Assembly (NCBI RefSeq): GCF_004803475.1
Contig: NZ_SRKY01000002.1
Span: forward strand, 656,855-720,854
DNA from: Aliishimia ponticola
GTDB taxonomy: Bacteria; Pseudomonadota; Alphaproteobacteria; Rhodobacterales; Rhodobacteraceae
Direction of reading: 5' to 3'
DNA: 64,000 nucleotides
This document shows positions 33,711 to 41,751 of the stretch, piece by piece; positions within the stretch are counted from its first letter, which is position 1; the number at the start of each line of letters is the position of its first letter. A model generated the notes under the pieces. The model was not told where the DNA came from. It saw nothing but the letters and a program-made list of their open reading frames with translations, and made no database searches. The translations under genes were made by a program, and so were the position numbers.

Positions 33711-34403
33711 ATGACGCCCATGTTCGATATCCGCGACGTGTCCAAATCCTTTGTGCTGCACAATCAGGGCAGTGCGGTGATCCCAGTGATGGCAGAGGCG
33801 TCCTTGCAGGTGGCCAAAGGCGAGTGCGTGGCGTTGACTGGCGAAAGCGGCGCGGGGAAATCCACGCTGATGCGGATGCTTTATGGCAATTACCTTGCCT
33901 CTGCCGGTTCGATCCGTGTGGGCGAGACGGAGCTGGTCGGAGCACAGCCGCGCGAGGTGCTGGCGTTGCGGCGCGAGGTTCTCGGCTATGTCAGCCAGTT
34001 CCTGCGCGTGGTGCCGCGTGTGCCGACGCGCGACGTGGTCGCTGACCCGCTTCTGGCGCTGGGCCATGATCCGCAAGAGACCCGCGCGCGCGCCGAGGAG
34101 ATGCTGGCGCGGTTGCGCATCCCGGAACGGCTTTGGGCGCTGAGCCCGACCACTTTTTCCGGCGGCGAGCAACAGCGGGTGAACATCGCGCGCGGCTTCG
34201 TGCATTCCTATCCGGCGCTGCTGCTGGACGAGCCCACTGCCTCGCTCGACCCGGTGAACCGGGAAACCGTGCTGTGCCTGATCGAAGAGGCCAAGGCGCG
34301 CGGTGCGGCGATTGTCGGCATTTTCCACGATGCCGAAGCGCGGGCGCGGGTAGCGGACCGGGAAATCGACGTGACCGGCTTTACCCCGGAGCGGGCGGCA
34401 TGA
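33711..34403 (+). CDS. phnL: C-P lyase ATP-binding subunit PhnL
   Basis: PhnL is the second ABC-type ATPase of the C-P lyase system. The 230-residue product shows Walker A GESGAGKST, signature FSGGEQQRV and Walker B LLLDEPTASLDP. A strong AGGAGGTG Shine-Dalgarno sequence precedes ATG 33711, and about 60 bases separate it from phnK. Its stop overlaps phnN by four bases. Confidence 0.95.
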   Translation: MTPMFDIRDVSKSFVLHNQGSAVIPVMAEASLQVAKGECVALTGESGAGKSTLMRMLYGNYLASAGSIRVGETELVGAQPREVLALRREVLGYVSQFLRVVPRVPTRDVVADPLLALGHDPQETRARAEEMLARLRIPERLWALSPTTFSGGEQQRVNIARGFVHSYPALLLDEPTASLDPVNRETVLCLIEEAKARGAAIVGIFHDAEARARVADREIDVTGFTPERAA

Positions 34404-34948
34404 GCGGCAAGCTGATCGCGGTGGTGGGGCCTTCGGGCGTCGGCAAGGACACGGTGATGGAGGCGCTGGCCGCGGCCGAGCCGCGCTTGTCGCTCGTGCG
34501 GCGGGTTATCACCCGCGCGCCAGAGGCCGGGGGCGAGGCCTATCAGCCCGTCAGCGAAGCTGCGTTCATGCAGATGCGCGCGCGCGGCGATTTCATCCTG
34601 CATTGGGGCGCGCATGGGCTGCTCTATGGTATCCCCAAAAGCATCACGGCAGAGCTGGCCGCCGGGCGCGATCTGCTGGTCAACCTGTCTCGCAACGTGC
34701 TGGCAGAGGCGGGCGCGCGGATTTCCGGGCTTGAGATCATCGCCTTGCAGGCCGATCCTGCCATCCTCGCGCAGCGGCTTGCGGGGCGCGGACGTGAAAG
34801 CGCGGCGGATGTTGCGCGGCGGCTGGCGCGTGTCGCAGAACCGTTACCGACCGGGCTTAAGACCCACGAGATCGACAATTCCGGCGCGCTTGGCGACACG
34901 ATCAGTGCCATTCGCGCCCGGCTTTACCCGGAGTATACACCGTCATGA
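34400..34948 (+). CDS. phnN: Ribose 1,5-bisphosphate phosphokinase
   Basis: PhnN phosphorylates ribose 1,5-bisphosphate to PRPP, returning the sugar carrier after C-P bond cleavage. The 182-residue guanylate-kinase-like protein has a P-loop GPSGVGKDT near residue 10, the VITR..EAGGEAY segment and FILHWGAHGLLYGIP. The start ATG overlaps the phnL stop. Its last codons overlap the phnM start. Confidence 0.93.
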   Translation: MSGKLIAVVGPSGVGKDTVMEALAAAEPRLSLVRRVITRAPEAGGEAYQPVSEAAFMQMRARGDFILHWGAHGLLYGIPKSITAELAAGRDLLVNLSRNVLAEAGARISGLEIIALQADPAILAQRLAGRGRESAADVARRLARVAEPLPTGLKTHEIDNSGALGDTISAIRARLYPEYTPS

Positions 34949-36114
34949 GTGCCAAGGATCTGACCCAGCCCGTTCAAACCCAGTATCTGGCAAATGCCCA
35001 GTTGGTGCTGGAAGGCGAAGTGCTGCGCGGCGCGTTGGTGATCGAAGACGGGCATATCGCCGCGATCGACACTGGCGGCGCTGTCCCCGCTGGTGCGATC
35101 GACATGGAGGGCGAGTTCCTTGCCCCCGGTCTGATCGAGCTGCACACCGACAATCTTGAGCGCCACATCACGCCCCGGCCCAAGGCGAACTGGCCCCATG
35201 GCCCGGCGATCCTTGCCCATGACGCGGAGCTTGCGGGCTGCGGCATCACCACCGTGTTCGATGCGCTGCGGGTTGGCTCTATCTCGCGGGGGAACCGGAC
35301 CGATTACGCGAAGTATGCGCGGCAGGTCGGCTCGGAAATCCTGGATATGCACGAACGCGGCGTGTTGCGGATTTCGCACCGGCTGCATCTGCGGGCAGAG
35401 ACCTGTTCACAGACGTTGATGGCGGAGCTGGATGAATTCGGGCCGCAGGACCGGGTCGGGATCGTATCGATCATGGATCACACGCCGGGTCAGCGGCAGT
35501 TCACGGATATTGAGAAATTCGCCGATTACATCATCGGCAAGCATGGCTATTCGCGTTCGGAATTCGACGAGTACTGCACGTTCCTGTGCAATTTGCACGG
35601 GGAATTGGGCGAGAAACACGAGCGCGCGACGGTCGCGGCGGCGGCGCGGTTCGGGGCGGTGCTGGCCAGCCATGACGATACCACGGCCGCGCAGGTGGCG
35701 GTCAGTGCCGGGCACGGGGTCGCGATGGCCGAATTCCCGACCACCGTGGCGGCCGCACAGGCCTGCAATGACGCGGGAATTGCCACCATCATGGGGGCAC
35801 CGAACCTTGTGCGGGGCGGCTCTCATTCCGGGAACGTCGCGGCCAGCGCGTTGGCCGAAGCGTCGCTGCTGGATATTCTCAGCTCTGATTACGTGCCGGC
35901 GGCGCTGCTGATGGGGGCGGTGATGTTGTCGGACATTTGGGGCGACATGGCGCGGGGCATGGCGACGGTCACGGCGGCCCCGGCGCGGGCCACGGGGCTT
36001 GCGGATCGCGGCGTTCTGGAAGTGGGCAAACGCGCCGATTTGGTGCGGTTCCGCCTGCTGGGCCATGTGCCGCAGGTCCGCGAGACATGGGTTCTGGGCC
36101 GGCGCGTCGCATGA
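34945..36114 (+). CDS. phnM: Alpha-D-ribose 1-methylphosphonate 5-triphosphate diphosphatase
   Basis: PhnM removes diphosphate from the triphosphate intermediate. The 389-residue amidohydrolase-like protein has the hallmark LIELHTDNLERHITPRPK (metal-binding His-x-Asp region). The MDHTPGQRQ and DDTTAAQV segments and LVRGGSHSGNVAASALAE also support it. The ATG overlaps the phnN stop. phnP (the phosphodiesterase that acts later) is not found in this window. Confidence 0.95.
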   Translation: MSAKDLTQPVQTQYLANAQLVLEGEVLRGALVIEDGHIAAIDTGGAVPAGAIDMEGEFLAPGLIELHTDNLERHITPRPKANWPHGPAILAHDAELAGCGITTVFDALRVGSISRGNRTDYAKYARQVGSEILDMHERGVLRISHRLHLRAETCSQTLMAELDEFGPQDRVGIVSIMDHTPGQRQFTDIEKFADYIIGKHGYSRSEFDEYCTFLCNLHGELGEKHERATVAAAARFGAVLASHDDTTAAQVAVSAGHGVAMAEFPTTVAAAQACNDAGIATIMGAPNLVRGGSHSGNVAASALAEASLLDILSSDYVPAALLMGAVMLSDIWGDMARGMATVTAAPARATGLADRGVLEVGKRADLVRFRLLGHVPQVRETWVLGRRVA

Positions 36115-36181
36115 TGCGGGGGTAACCCCGCGGTGCGCCTGTCGGCGCGCGCGATGAATTTGCGTTCAGGCCACGCAGGCC

Positions 36182-36246
36182 TTGAGAGGGGCTGTCTGCC
36201 CCTCTCAAACTCTCCCCGAAAGTATTTGGAAACAGGCGAAAGTGGG
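36182..36246 (+). repeat. Intergenic hairpin-plus-tail repeat, copy 1
   Basis: TTGAGAGGGGC / GCCCCTCTCAA forms a perfect 11-base stem (36182-36208), then CTCCCCGAAAGTATTTGG and AACAGGCGAAAG follow. The same arrangement recurs at 40835-40885. It probably terminates the phn operon transcript. Elements of this kind are common in Rhodobacteraceae intergenic regions, from memory. Confidence 0.75.
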
Positions 36247-36344
36247 GTGGCCTTTGGGAGTGACGCTGCGTCCTGCCCTCTCGACACTTGTGCGCAGTCG
36301 CGTAACCTTGACCCGACGGGAGCCATGCCGGGAGGAGAACCGCA

Positions 36345-37580
36345 ATGGAAATGAGTTTCACTATACGTCCAGAGATCGAGAAGTTGCTGGACCGTGTGCG
36401 CACGATGGTGCGCGAGGATGTCGAGCCGCTTGCGGAGGAGTATCAAGCAGAGATCGGCAAGGGGGATCGCTGGCAGTTTACCGACCGGCAGACCGAGATT
36501 CTGGAAGGGTTGAAGTCGAAGGCCAAGGCCGAGGGGCTGTGGAACTTCTTCTTGACCGATAGCGAGAAGGGCTTTGGTCTGACCACGGTGGAATATGCGC
36601 ATTTCGCCGAGGAGATGGGGCGCACGCCGCTGGGGTCCGAGGTATTCAACTGTTCCGCCCCCGATACCGGCAATATGGAAGTGTTCGAGCGCTATGGGAC
36701 AGAGGCTCTGAAAGAGCAGTGGCTCAAGCCGCTTCTGGCTGGGGAAATCCGGTCGGCCTATCTGATGACGGAGCCGGATGTGGCCTCGTCCGACGCGACG
36801 AATATCGCCATGTCCTGCGTGCGTGATGGCGATGACTATGTGCTGAATGGCGAGAAATACTGGGCTTCGGGGGCCGGTGATCCGCGCTGCAAGGTGTATG
36901 TGGTCATGGTCAAGACCGGCGGCGACGATATGCCCAAGCACAAGCGTCATTCGATGATCATCGTGCCGGCGGACAGCGACGGGGTGGAGATTTTGCGCCC
37001 CATGCAGGTCTTTGGCCATGATGATGCGCCGCATGGGCATATGCATATCCGTTTTACCAATGTGCGCGTGCCGGCAGAGAACCTGCTGATGGGCGAGGGG
37101 CGCGGTTTTGAGATCGCGCAAGGGCGGCTTGGGCCCGGACGGATTCACCACTGCATGCGTGCGATCGGTCAGGCCGAAGCGGCGCTTGAGTTGCTGGTCA
37201 AGCGGTCCTTGTCGAAAGTGGCGTTTGGCAAGCCGCTCGCCAAGCTGGGCGCGAATTACGACATCATCGCCGAGTGCCGCATGGAGATCGAGATGGCGCG
37301 CCTGCTGTGTCTGAAGGCCGCCTGGATGATGGATCAGGGCGATGCCCGGGCCGCCGCGCCCTGGATCAGCCAGATCAAGGTGATTGCGCCGCGTGTGTCG
37401 CTGAAAGTGTTGGATGAGGCGATGCAGATGCATGGCGGTCAGGGCATGAGCCAGGACACGCCTCTTGCGATTGCGTGGACGCATCAGCGTACGTTGCGTC
37501 TGGCCGATGGTCCCGATGCGGTGCATCGCCGCCAGATCGCGCGGGCTGAGTTGCGCAAATATACGCAAGAGCCGGTCTGA
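36345..37580 (+). CDS. Acyl-CoA dehydrogenase family protein
   Basis: This 411-residue FAD-dependent dehydrogenase oxidises an acyl-CoA to its enoyl-CoA. LMTEPDVASSDATNIAMSC (flavin loop), the CoA/FAD-contact segment LNGEKYWASGAG and the C-terminal MQMHGGQGMSQDTPLA motif are evident. The catalytic base of this subfamily is not assigned here. A GGAGGAGAAC Shine-Dalgarno sequence precedes ATG 36345. It is separated by about 185 bases from the dipeptidase-like gene downstream. The substrate is unknown. Confidence 0.93.
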   Translation: MEMSFTIRPEIEKLLDRVRTMVREDVEPLAEEYQAEIGKGDRWQFTDRQTEILEGLKSKAKAEGLWNFFLTDSEKGFGLTTVEYAHFAEEMGRTPLGSEVFNCSAPDTGNMEVFERYGTEALKEQWLKPLLAGEIRSAYLMTEPDVASSDATNIAMSCVRDGDDYVLNGEKYWASGAGDPRCKVYVVMVKTGGDDMPKHKRHSMIIVPADSDGVEILRPMQVFGHDDAPHGHMHIRFTNVRVPAENLLMGEGRGFEIAQGRLGPGRIHHCMRAIGQAEAALELLVKRSLSKVAFGKPLAKLGANYDIIAECRMEIEMARLLCLKAAWMMDQGDARAAAPWISQIKVIAPRVSLKVLDEAMQMHGGQGMSQDTPLAIAWTHQRTLRLADGPDAVHRRQIARAELRKYTQEPV

Positions 37581-37765
37581 GACTGGCGCGCCCGGATGGC
37601 GTGAAAGATTGCGAAAGCGGCGCGGGGGTGGACCTCGCGCCGTTTGCGTTTGGGCGTGGGGGCGGCGAAGGCTGGTGCCGAAATCCGTGCGATGCGTCGT
37701 AGAAAGGCGCCGCCGCGTCGCGCTGCGGGCTTGTCAGCGCCGTGCGAGTTGCGCAGGCTGACCCC

Positions 37766-38746
37766 ATGACAGCGCCCCTGATCGACAACCTGCAATATTG
37801 CAACTGGTCGCCGGAGATATTTCGCCAGCTTCGCGCGGGCGGGGTCGATGCGGTGCATGTGACCATCGCCTATCACGAGAGCTTCCGCGAGATGGTGCTG
37901 AACCTTGAGCGTTGGAATCTCTGGTTCGAGGCGCATGGCGATCTGATCTTCAAAGGGGTGTCGGCGGCGGATGTGACACGCGCGCAAGAGACTGGGCGCA
38001 CGGCGGTGTTTTTCGGGTTTCAGACGCCGAACCCGATCGAGGACGATATCGGCCTGGTGGAAATCGTGCACCAGCTTGGCGTCCGGTTCATGCAGCTGAC
38101 CTATAACAACCAATCCCTGCTGGCGACGGGCTGTTATGAGGCGGAGGATACCGGCCTTACGCGCATGGGCCGCCAAGTGGTCGCGGAGATGAACCGGGTC
38201 GGCCTTGTGATCGACATGAGCCATTCTGCCGAACGCTCCACGCTGGAAGCCATCGAGGTGTCCAGTCGGCCTATCGCCATTACGCATGCCAATCCCCATT
38301 GGTGGCACCCGGCGTTGCGCAACAAGTCGGACACGGTGCTGAAAGCACTGACCGCGCGGGGCGGGATGCTTGGCTTTTCGCTTTATCCGCATCACTTGCA
38401 GGGCGGGTCCGACTGCACGCTGGAGAGCTTTTGCGCGATGGTGGCGGACGCGGCCGGTCGCTATGGGGCGGGGTCGCTTGGGATCGGGTCCGATCTGTGT
38501 CAGGACCAGCCGGACAGTGTGGTCGAGTGGATGCGCGTCGGGCGCTGGTCCAAGCAGATGGATTACGGAGAAGGCTCTGCCGATGCGCCGGGTTTTCCGC
38601 CGATGCCGCATTGGTTCCGGGATAACCGCGACTGGACCAATATTCGGGGCGGGCTGGAGCGTGTCGGCTTTTCCTCTGCCGAGGTTGATGGGCTGATGGG
38701 CGGCAACTGGATGCGTTTCTACGACGAAGGGTTCGGACCGCCATGA
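37766..38746 (+). CDS. Membrane dipeptidase (M19) family protein with altered metal site
   Basis: This 326-residue protein of the renal-dipeptidase family has the two distal zinc-histidine motifs (VIDMSHSAERS and AITHANP). It lacks the N-terminal DGHNDL-type HxD pair: the equivalent opening reads LIDNLQYCNWS. Its central ...MQLTYNNQSLLATGCYE is conserved. It is therefore likely metal-altered or not a classical dipeptidase. ATG 37766 is preferred; a GTG eight codons earlier (37742) is also possible. No signal peptide is seen. The next gene overlaps its stop. Confidence 0.85.
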   Translation: MTAPLIDNLQYCNWSPEIFRQLRAGGVDAVHVTIAYHESFREMVLNLERWNLWFEAHGDLIFKGVSAADVTRAQETGRTAVFFGFQTPNPIEDDIGLVEIVHQLGVRFMQLTYNNQSLLATGCYEAEDTGLTRMGRQVVAEMNRVGLVIDMSHSAERSTLEAIEVSSRPIAITHANPHWWHPALRNKSDTVLKALTARGGMLGFSLYPHHLQGGSDCTLESFCAMVADAAGRYGAGSLGIGSDLCQDQPDSVVEWMRVGRWSKQMDYGEGSADAPGFPPMPHWFRDNRDWTNIRGGLERVGFSSAEVDGLMGGNWMRFYDEGFGPP

Positions 38747-40386
38747 AGGACGCCGCGCCTCCGCCCCAGACTGCACTGCGCCCGCCGGGCGATGTGATGC
38801 GTTTGAGCCGGTTGGGCGCGATGTTTCCCACGCGGCTGTCCTTTCTGCGCATTCTGACCCGGCAGCTTGCAGCCGAAAACAGAGTGCCGGAGCGGGCGCT
38901 TTGGCAGATGGACGCCGACGGCTATGGCCGCGCGGTGTATCGGATCACGTTCCATGGGCATGTCTATGCGCTGGTCGCCGTGACCCGGCCACTGGATGCA
39001 GAGGCGCGGTCGGACCGGGTGATCGCCACCGCTTGGGACGCGGCCTTCGTGCTGCATGACGGGATGCCGGATGCCGATGATCTGGACCGGATCGCGCAGC
39101 AGGCCCCGCGCCAGGAGGCGGGCCGGTTCACCGCGCGCGATCTGGTGCTGAGCCGGGCCAATAAATCGGTGCGGCTTTGGACCCATGTGGTGGAACGGTT
39201 GCGCGCGGGGCGGCAACCGGAGGCGGATTTCGTGGGGCAGATCGGTTATCTCATGCGCACTACCGCCGTCTATGGGAACGGCAAGTTCGGTATTGCGGAT
39301 CGGGCCGTGCTGGCCGCGCGTCCGGGGCTGGGCCTGTCGTTCATGGCAGAGATGCTGACCGTCTGGCTGATCCGGCATTTCACCCATGATCTGGTGCAGC
39401 ATGTGGGGCGCGCGGCGCTCGATCCGGCGCTCAAGCGGCACCTGGGCATTGGCAATGCCACCGGGCTGGGCATGGCGCCGTTTCTGGTGACCCATCCGAT
39501 CCTGTTGAACAACTGGATGATGGTGCGGGAAACGGCATTGGCGCGGGTGCGCGCCGTTGAGACGGTGGAAACAGGCCGGGCCCAGCAGCTGCGGGATTTG
39601 CATGCGCGCGCGGCGGCGCATCTGGCGCAGTGGCAGGTGCCCGATGCGGCGCGGCAGGTCGAGCTGGACACGCTGCGGCAAGAGTGGGCCGCGCTTGCAC
39701 CGGCTTTCGAGGATTTGTCCGGCACGGCCCCGATGGAGCGGTTATGGCAGGACGGGCAGGGGCATCGCTTGGAGGTTCAGGAATTGCTTCTGTCTTTGAT
39801 GTTGGAGCCTTTCGGTGATCTGGTCGATGATCTGGCGGCGGGGCTGACGGATGCGGTTGGCGGCACCGGGCAGGCGTTCGAGACGACAGAGGATTTGCGC
39901 GCCGCTCTGGCGCAGAACTTCAGTTGGGCGTTGGGCCGGGATTATTCGCAGCCGGCGGCCTGCGCGCGGTTCTGGTATGTCTCGGAAGAGAAGCAAGAGC
40001 CGCGTCTGGGGAACCGCTTTGACGAACCGGGGGCCGAACGGGAAAGCCCGCTTGATATCGCACGCCGGATCGCCGCGCTGGCCGACGATCTTCCGCGCCG
40101 CGCTGCGCCGGTCGCGGCGTTCTTGCAGCGCCATCCGCAGCATTTGCTGGCGGTGGAGCGCGTGCAAATCGCGCGGGCTTGTCCGTATTCGGAAATCCAC
40201 GACAACCTGATCGACGCCGCGTGCCGCCCGATCGACATGTTACGGGCCAAGCTGGCGCTGTTTGGTGCGACGAAATTCGATCCGAAGTCAGACCTTTGGA
40301 CGCGCGTGACGCTGGCGCAGGGCGCGCTGATGGCCGCCGATATGCAAGGCGGGAGCGCGCAGGCTGGGTGGTGCCCGGTGCTGTGA
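38743..40386 (+). CDS. Hypothetical protein of 547 residues, unrecognised
   Basis: This large protein matches no family I recognise. It is largely soluble, with hydrophobic patches around residues 200-215 but no clear transmembrane helix. Distinct segments are GYGRAVYRITFHGHVYALVA, YGNGKFGIADR, the GIGNATGLGMAPFLVTHPIL motif near 245, WVS-free SWALGRDYSQPAACARFWY and CPYSEIHDNLIDAACRP near the end. Cysteines and histidines occur in scattered conserved-looking spots. It overlaps both neighbours by four bases (ATGA, GTGA), so it should work with the dipeptidase-like and DUF3726-like proteins. Confidence 0.75.
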   Translation: MKDAAPPPQTALRPPGDVMRLSRLGAMFPTRLSFLRILTRQLAAENRVPERALWQMDADGYGRAVYRITFHGHVYALVAVTRPLDAEARSDRVIATAWDAAFVLHDGMPDADDLDRIAQQAPRQEAGRFTARDLVLSRANKSVRLWTHVVERLRAGRQPEADFVGQIGYLMRTTAVYGNGKFGIADRAVLAARPGLGLSFMAEMLTVWLIRHFTHDLVQHVGRAALDPALKRHLGIGNATGLGMAPFLVTHPILLNNWMMVRETALARVRAVETVETGRAQQLRDLHARAAAHLAQWQVPDAARQVELDTLRQEWAALAPAFEDLSGTAPMERLWQDGQGHRLEVQELLLSLMLEPFGDLVDDLAAGLTDAVGGTGQAFETTEDLRAALAQNFSWALGRDYSQPAACARFWYVSEEKQEPRLGNRFDEPGAERESPLDIARRIAALADDLPRRAAPVAAFLQRHPQHLLAVERVQIARACPYSEIHDNLIDAACRPIDMLRAKLALFGATKFDPKSDLWTRVTLAQGALMAADMQGGSAQAGWCPVL

Positions 40387-40775
40387 CAGGGTTTTCGGCG
40401 AATGAACTGGAAATGCTGGCGCAAAAGGCCGCGCGGGGCGGCGGGGCCTATCCGGCGCAGGCGGCGCATTTCGGGCGCGCCTTTGTGCGGCATGTGGCGG
40501 CGGGGCGCCCCTTGGCCCCTGTTCTGGCAGCTTTGGAGGCTTTGCCGCTGGGGCCGATCCAGACCTTGCCATTCGCGCCCGATGGCAGCGCGCTGGGTCA
40601 AAGCTATGCCGAGGCGTGCGCCGCGCCGGGGGAGGGGCCGATCCTGCCGCCTCGCCTGACCTGCCCGGCGGATGTCCATGCGCGGCTGACCGCGCTTGCG
40701 CAGCGCATTTTGGTGCCGCAAAGCGCAGCGTCGCGCCAAGCGGGGGCCGGGGCAGGATTGACCGACAATGACTAG
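40383..40775 (+). CDS. Small DUF3726-like protein
   Basis: This is a 130-residue protein from a GTG at 40383 that overlaps the preceding stop by four bases. The opening (VTGFSANELEMLAQKAARGGGAYPAQAAHFGRAFVRHVAAGR) resembles the N-terminus of DUF3726 proteins, which start with a similar SLNEIEALAxKAARGAG pattern. It is shorter than those, and the rest is Ala/Pro/Leu rich. Family assignment is tentative. Start is decided by the coupling. Confidence 0.6.
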   Translation: MTGFSANELEMLAQKAARGGGAYPAQAAHFGRAFVRHVAAGRPLAPVLAALEALPLGPIQTLPFAPDGSALGQSYAEACAAPGEGPILPPRLTCPADVHARLTALAQRILVPQSAASRQAGAGAGLTDND

Positions 40776-40834
40776 GGCCACATCCCGGCCCATATCGCCG
40801 CAATGCCGGCTGCGCCGACGCCATTGAGGATGAA

Positions 40835-40885
40835 TGAGGGGCGTTGCCCCTCAAACTCCCCAAAGTATTTGGAAACAGGCGAAAG
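40835..40885 (+). repeat. Intergenic hairpin-plus-tail repeat, copy 2
   Basis: TGAGGGGC GTT GCCCCTCA forms an eight-base stem (40835-40853), then CTCCCCAAAGTATTTGG and AACAGGCGAAAG follow. The tail is nearly identical to copy 1 at 36182, in the same orientation. It sits between convergent genes and probably ends the unknown cluster's transcript. Confidence 0.75.
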
Positions 40886-40894
40886 CCAGCGCGA

Positions 40895-41665
40895 TCAGGT
40901 GGCGAAGGGATCGTCGGGATAGCGGACGGCGGCAAGGTAGAGGCCTTGCGGCGGGCAGACCGGACCACAGGCCGCCCGGTCGCATGCGGCGAGGGCCTTT
41001 GTGACATCCTCGGGTGCCCAGGCGCCTGCGCCAACACGTTCGAGTGTGCCCACGAAGCTGCGGACCTGATTGTGCAGGAAGGACCGCGCGCGCACGTGGA
41101 AGCGGATTTCCGGGCCCCAATCGGTCTGGACGGTTTCGACGCGCAGCTCGTCCAGCGTTTTCACGGGGCTGTCGGCCTGGCAGATGGAGGAGCGGAAGGT
41201 GGTGAAGTCGTGCCGTCCGATCAGCCGATCCGCGCCGGCCTGCATCGCTTCGGCATCGAGTTGGTTATTCACGCGCCAGACAAGGCCGGAGAGATGCGTT
41301 GCCGGGGCGCGGCGCATCAGCAGGCGAAAGAGATAGCGCCGTTCGACCGCGGAAAAGCGCGCGTGCCAGTCATCTTCCACCCGGGCGCAGGCGGTGATCG
41401 CCACCGGCGCGGGTTTGAGGTGGTGGTTGAGCGCCTCTGACAGGCGGAACGGGTCCCAGTCCTTGTCCATGTCGCAATGGGCGACCTGGCCCAGGCCATG
41501 CACGCCGGCATCGGTGCGTCCGGCGGCGGCGATGGTATGTGCGCGCGGCTCCAGCCGGGCGAGCGCGGCCTCGACCGCGCCTTGCACAGAGGGCTGGTCC
41601 TTTTGGCGCTGCCAGCCGGCGAAGGGCGCGCCATGGTATTCGACTTTGAGGGCGTAACGCGGCAT
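40895..41665 (-). CDS. truA: tRNA pseudouridine(38-40) synthase
   Basis: TruA makes pseudouridine in the tRNA anticodon arm. The 256-residue product has [17 protein letters not shown] at the start and the catalytic-Asp motif [36 protein letters not shown] is late in the protein. ATG 41665 matches the family N-terminus; the in-frame upstream codon is only a TTG. It converges with the unknown cluster. Confidence 0.95.
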   Translation of the reverse strand: MPRYALKVEYHGAPFAGWQRQKDQPSVQGAVEAALARLEPRAHTIAAAGRTDAGVHGLGQVAHCDMDKDWDPFRLSEALNHHLKPAPVAITACARVEDDWHARFSAVERRYLFRLLMRRAPATHLSGLVWRVNNQLDAEAMQAGADRLIGRHDFTTFRSSICQADSPVKTLDELRVETVQTDWGPEIRFHVRARSFLHNQVRSFVGTLERVGAGAWAPEDVTKALAACDRAACGPVCPPQGLYLAAVRYPDDPFAT

Positions 41666-41751
41666 GGAGGGGGAAATATCCTTGCCTTTCCCTGCTGGCA
41701 AGCGGCGGCTGGCGCGCCTATGTTAACAACGCAGGCAAGCAGGGGTACGGC

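Noticed and set aside
35889-37568. 559-residue minus-strand frame
   Set aside because: It is antisense to phnM and the acyl-CoA dehydrogenase.
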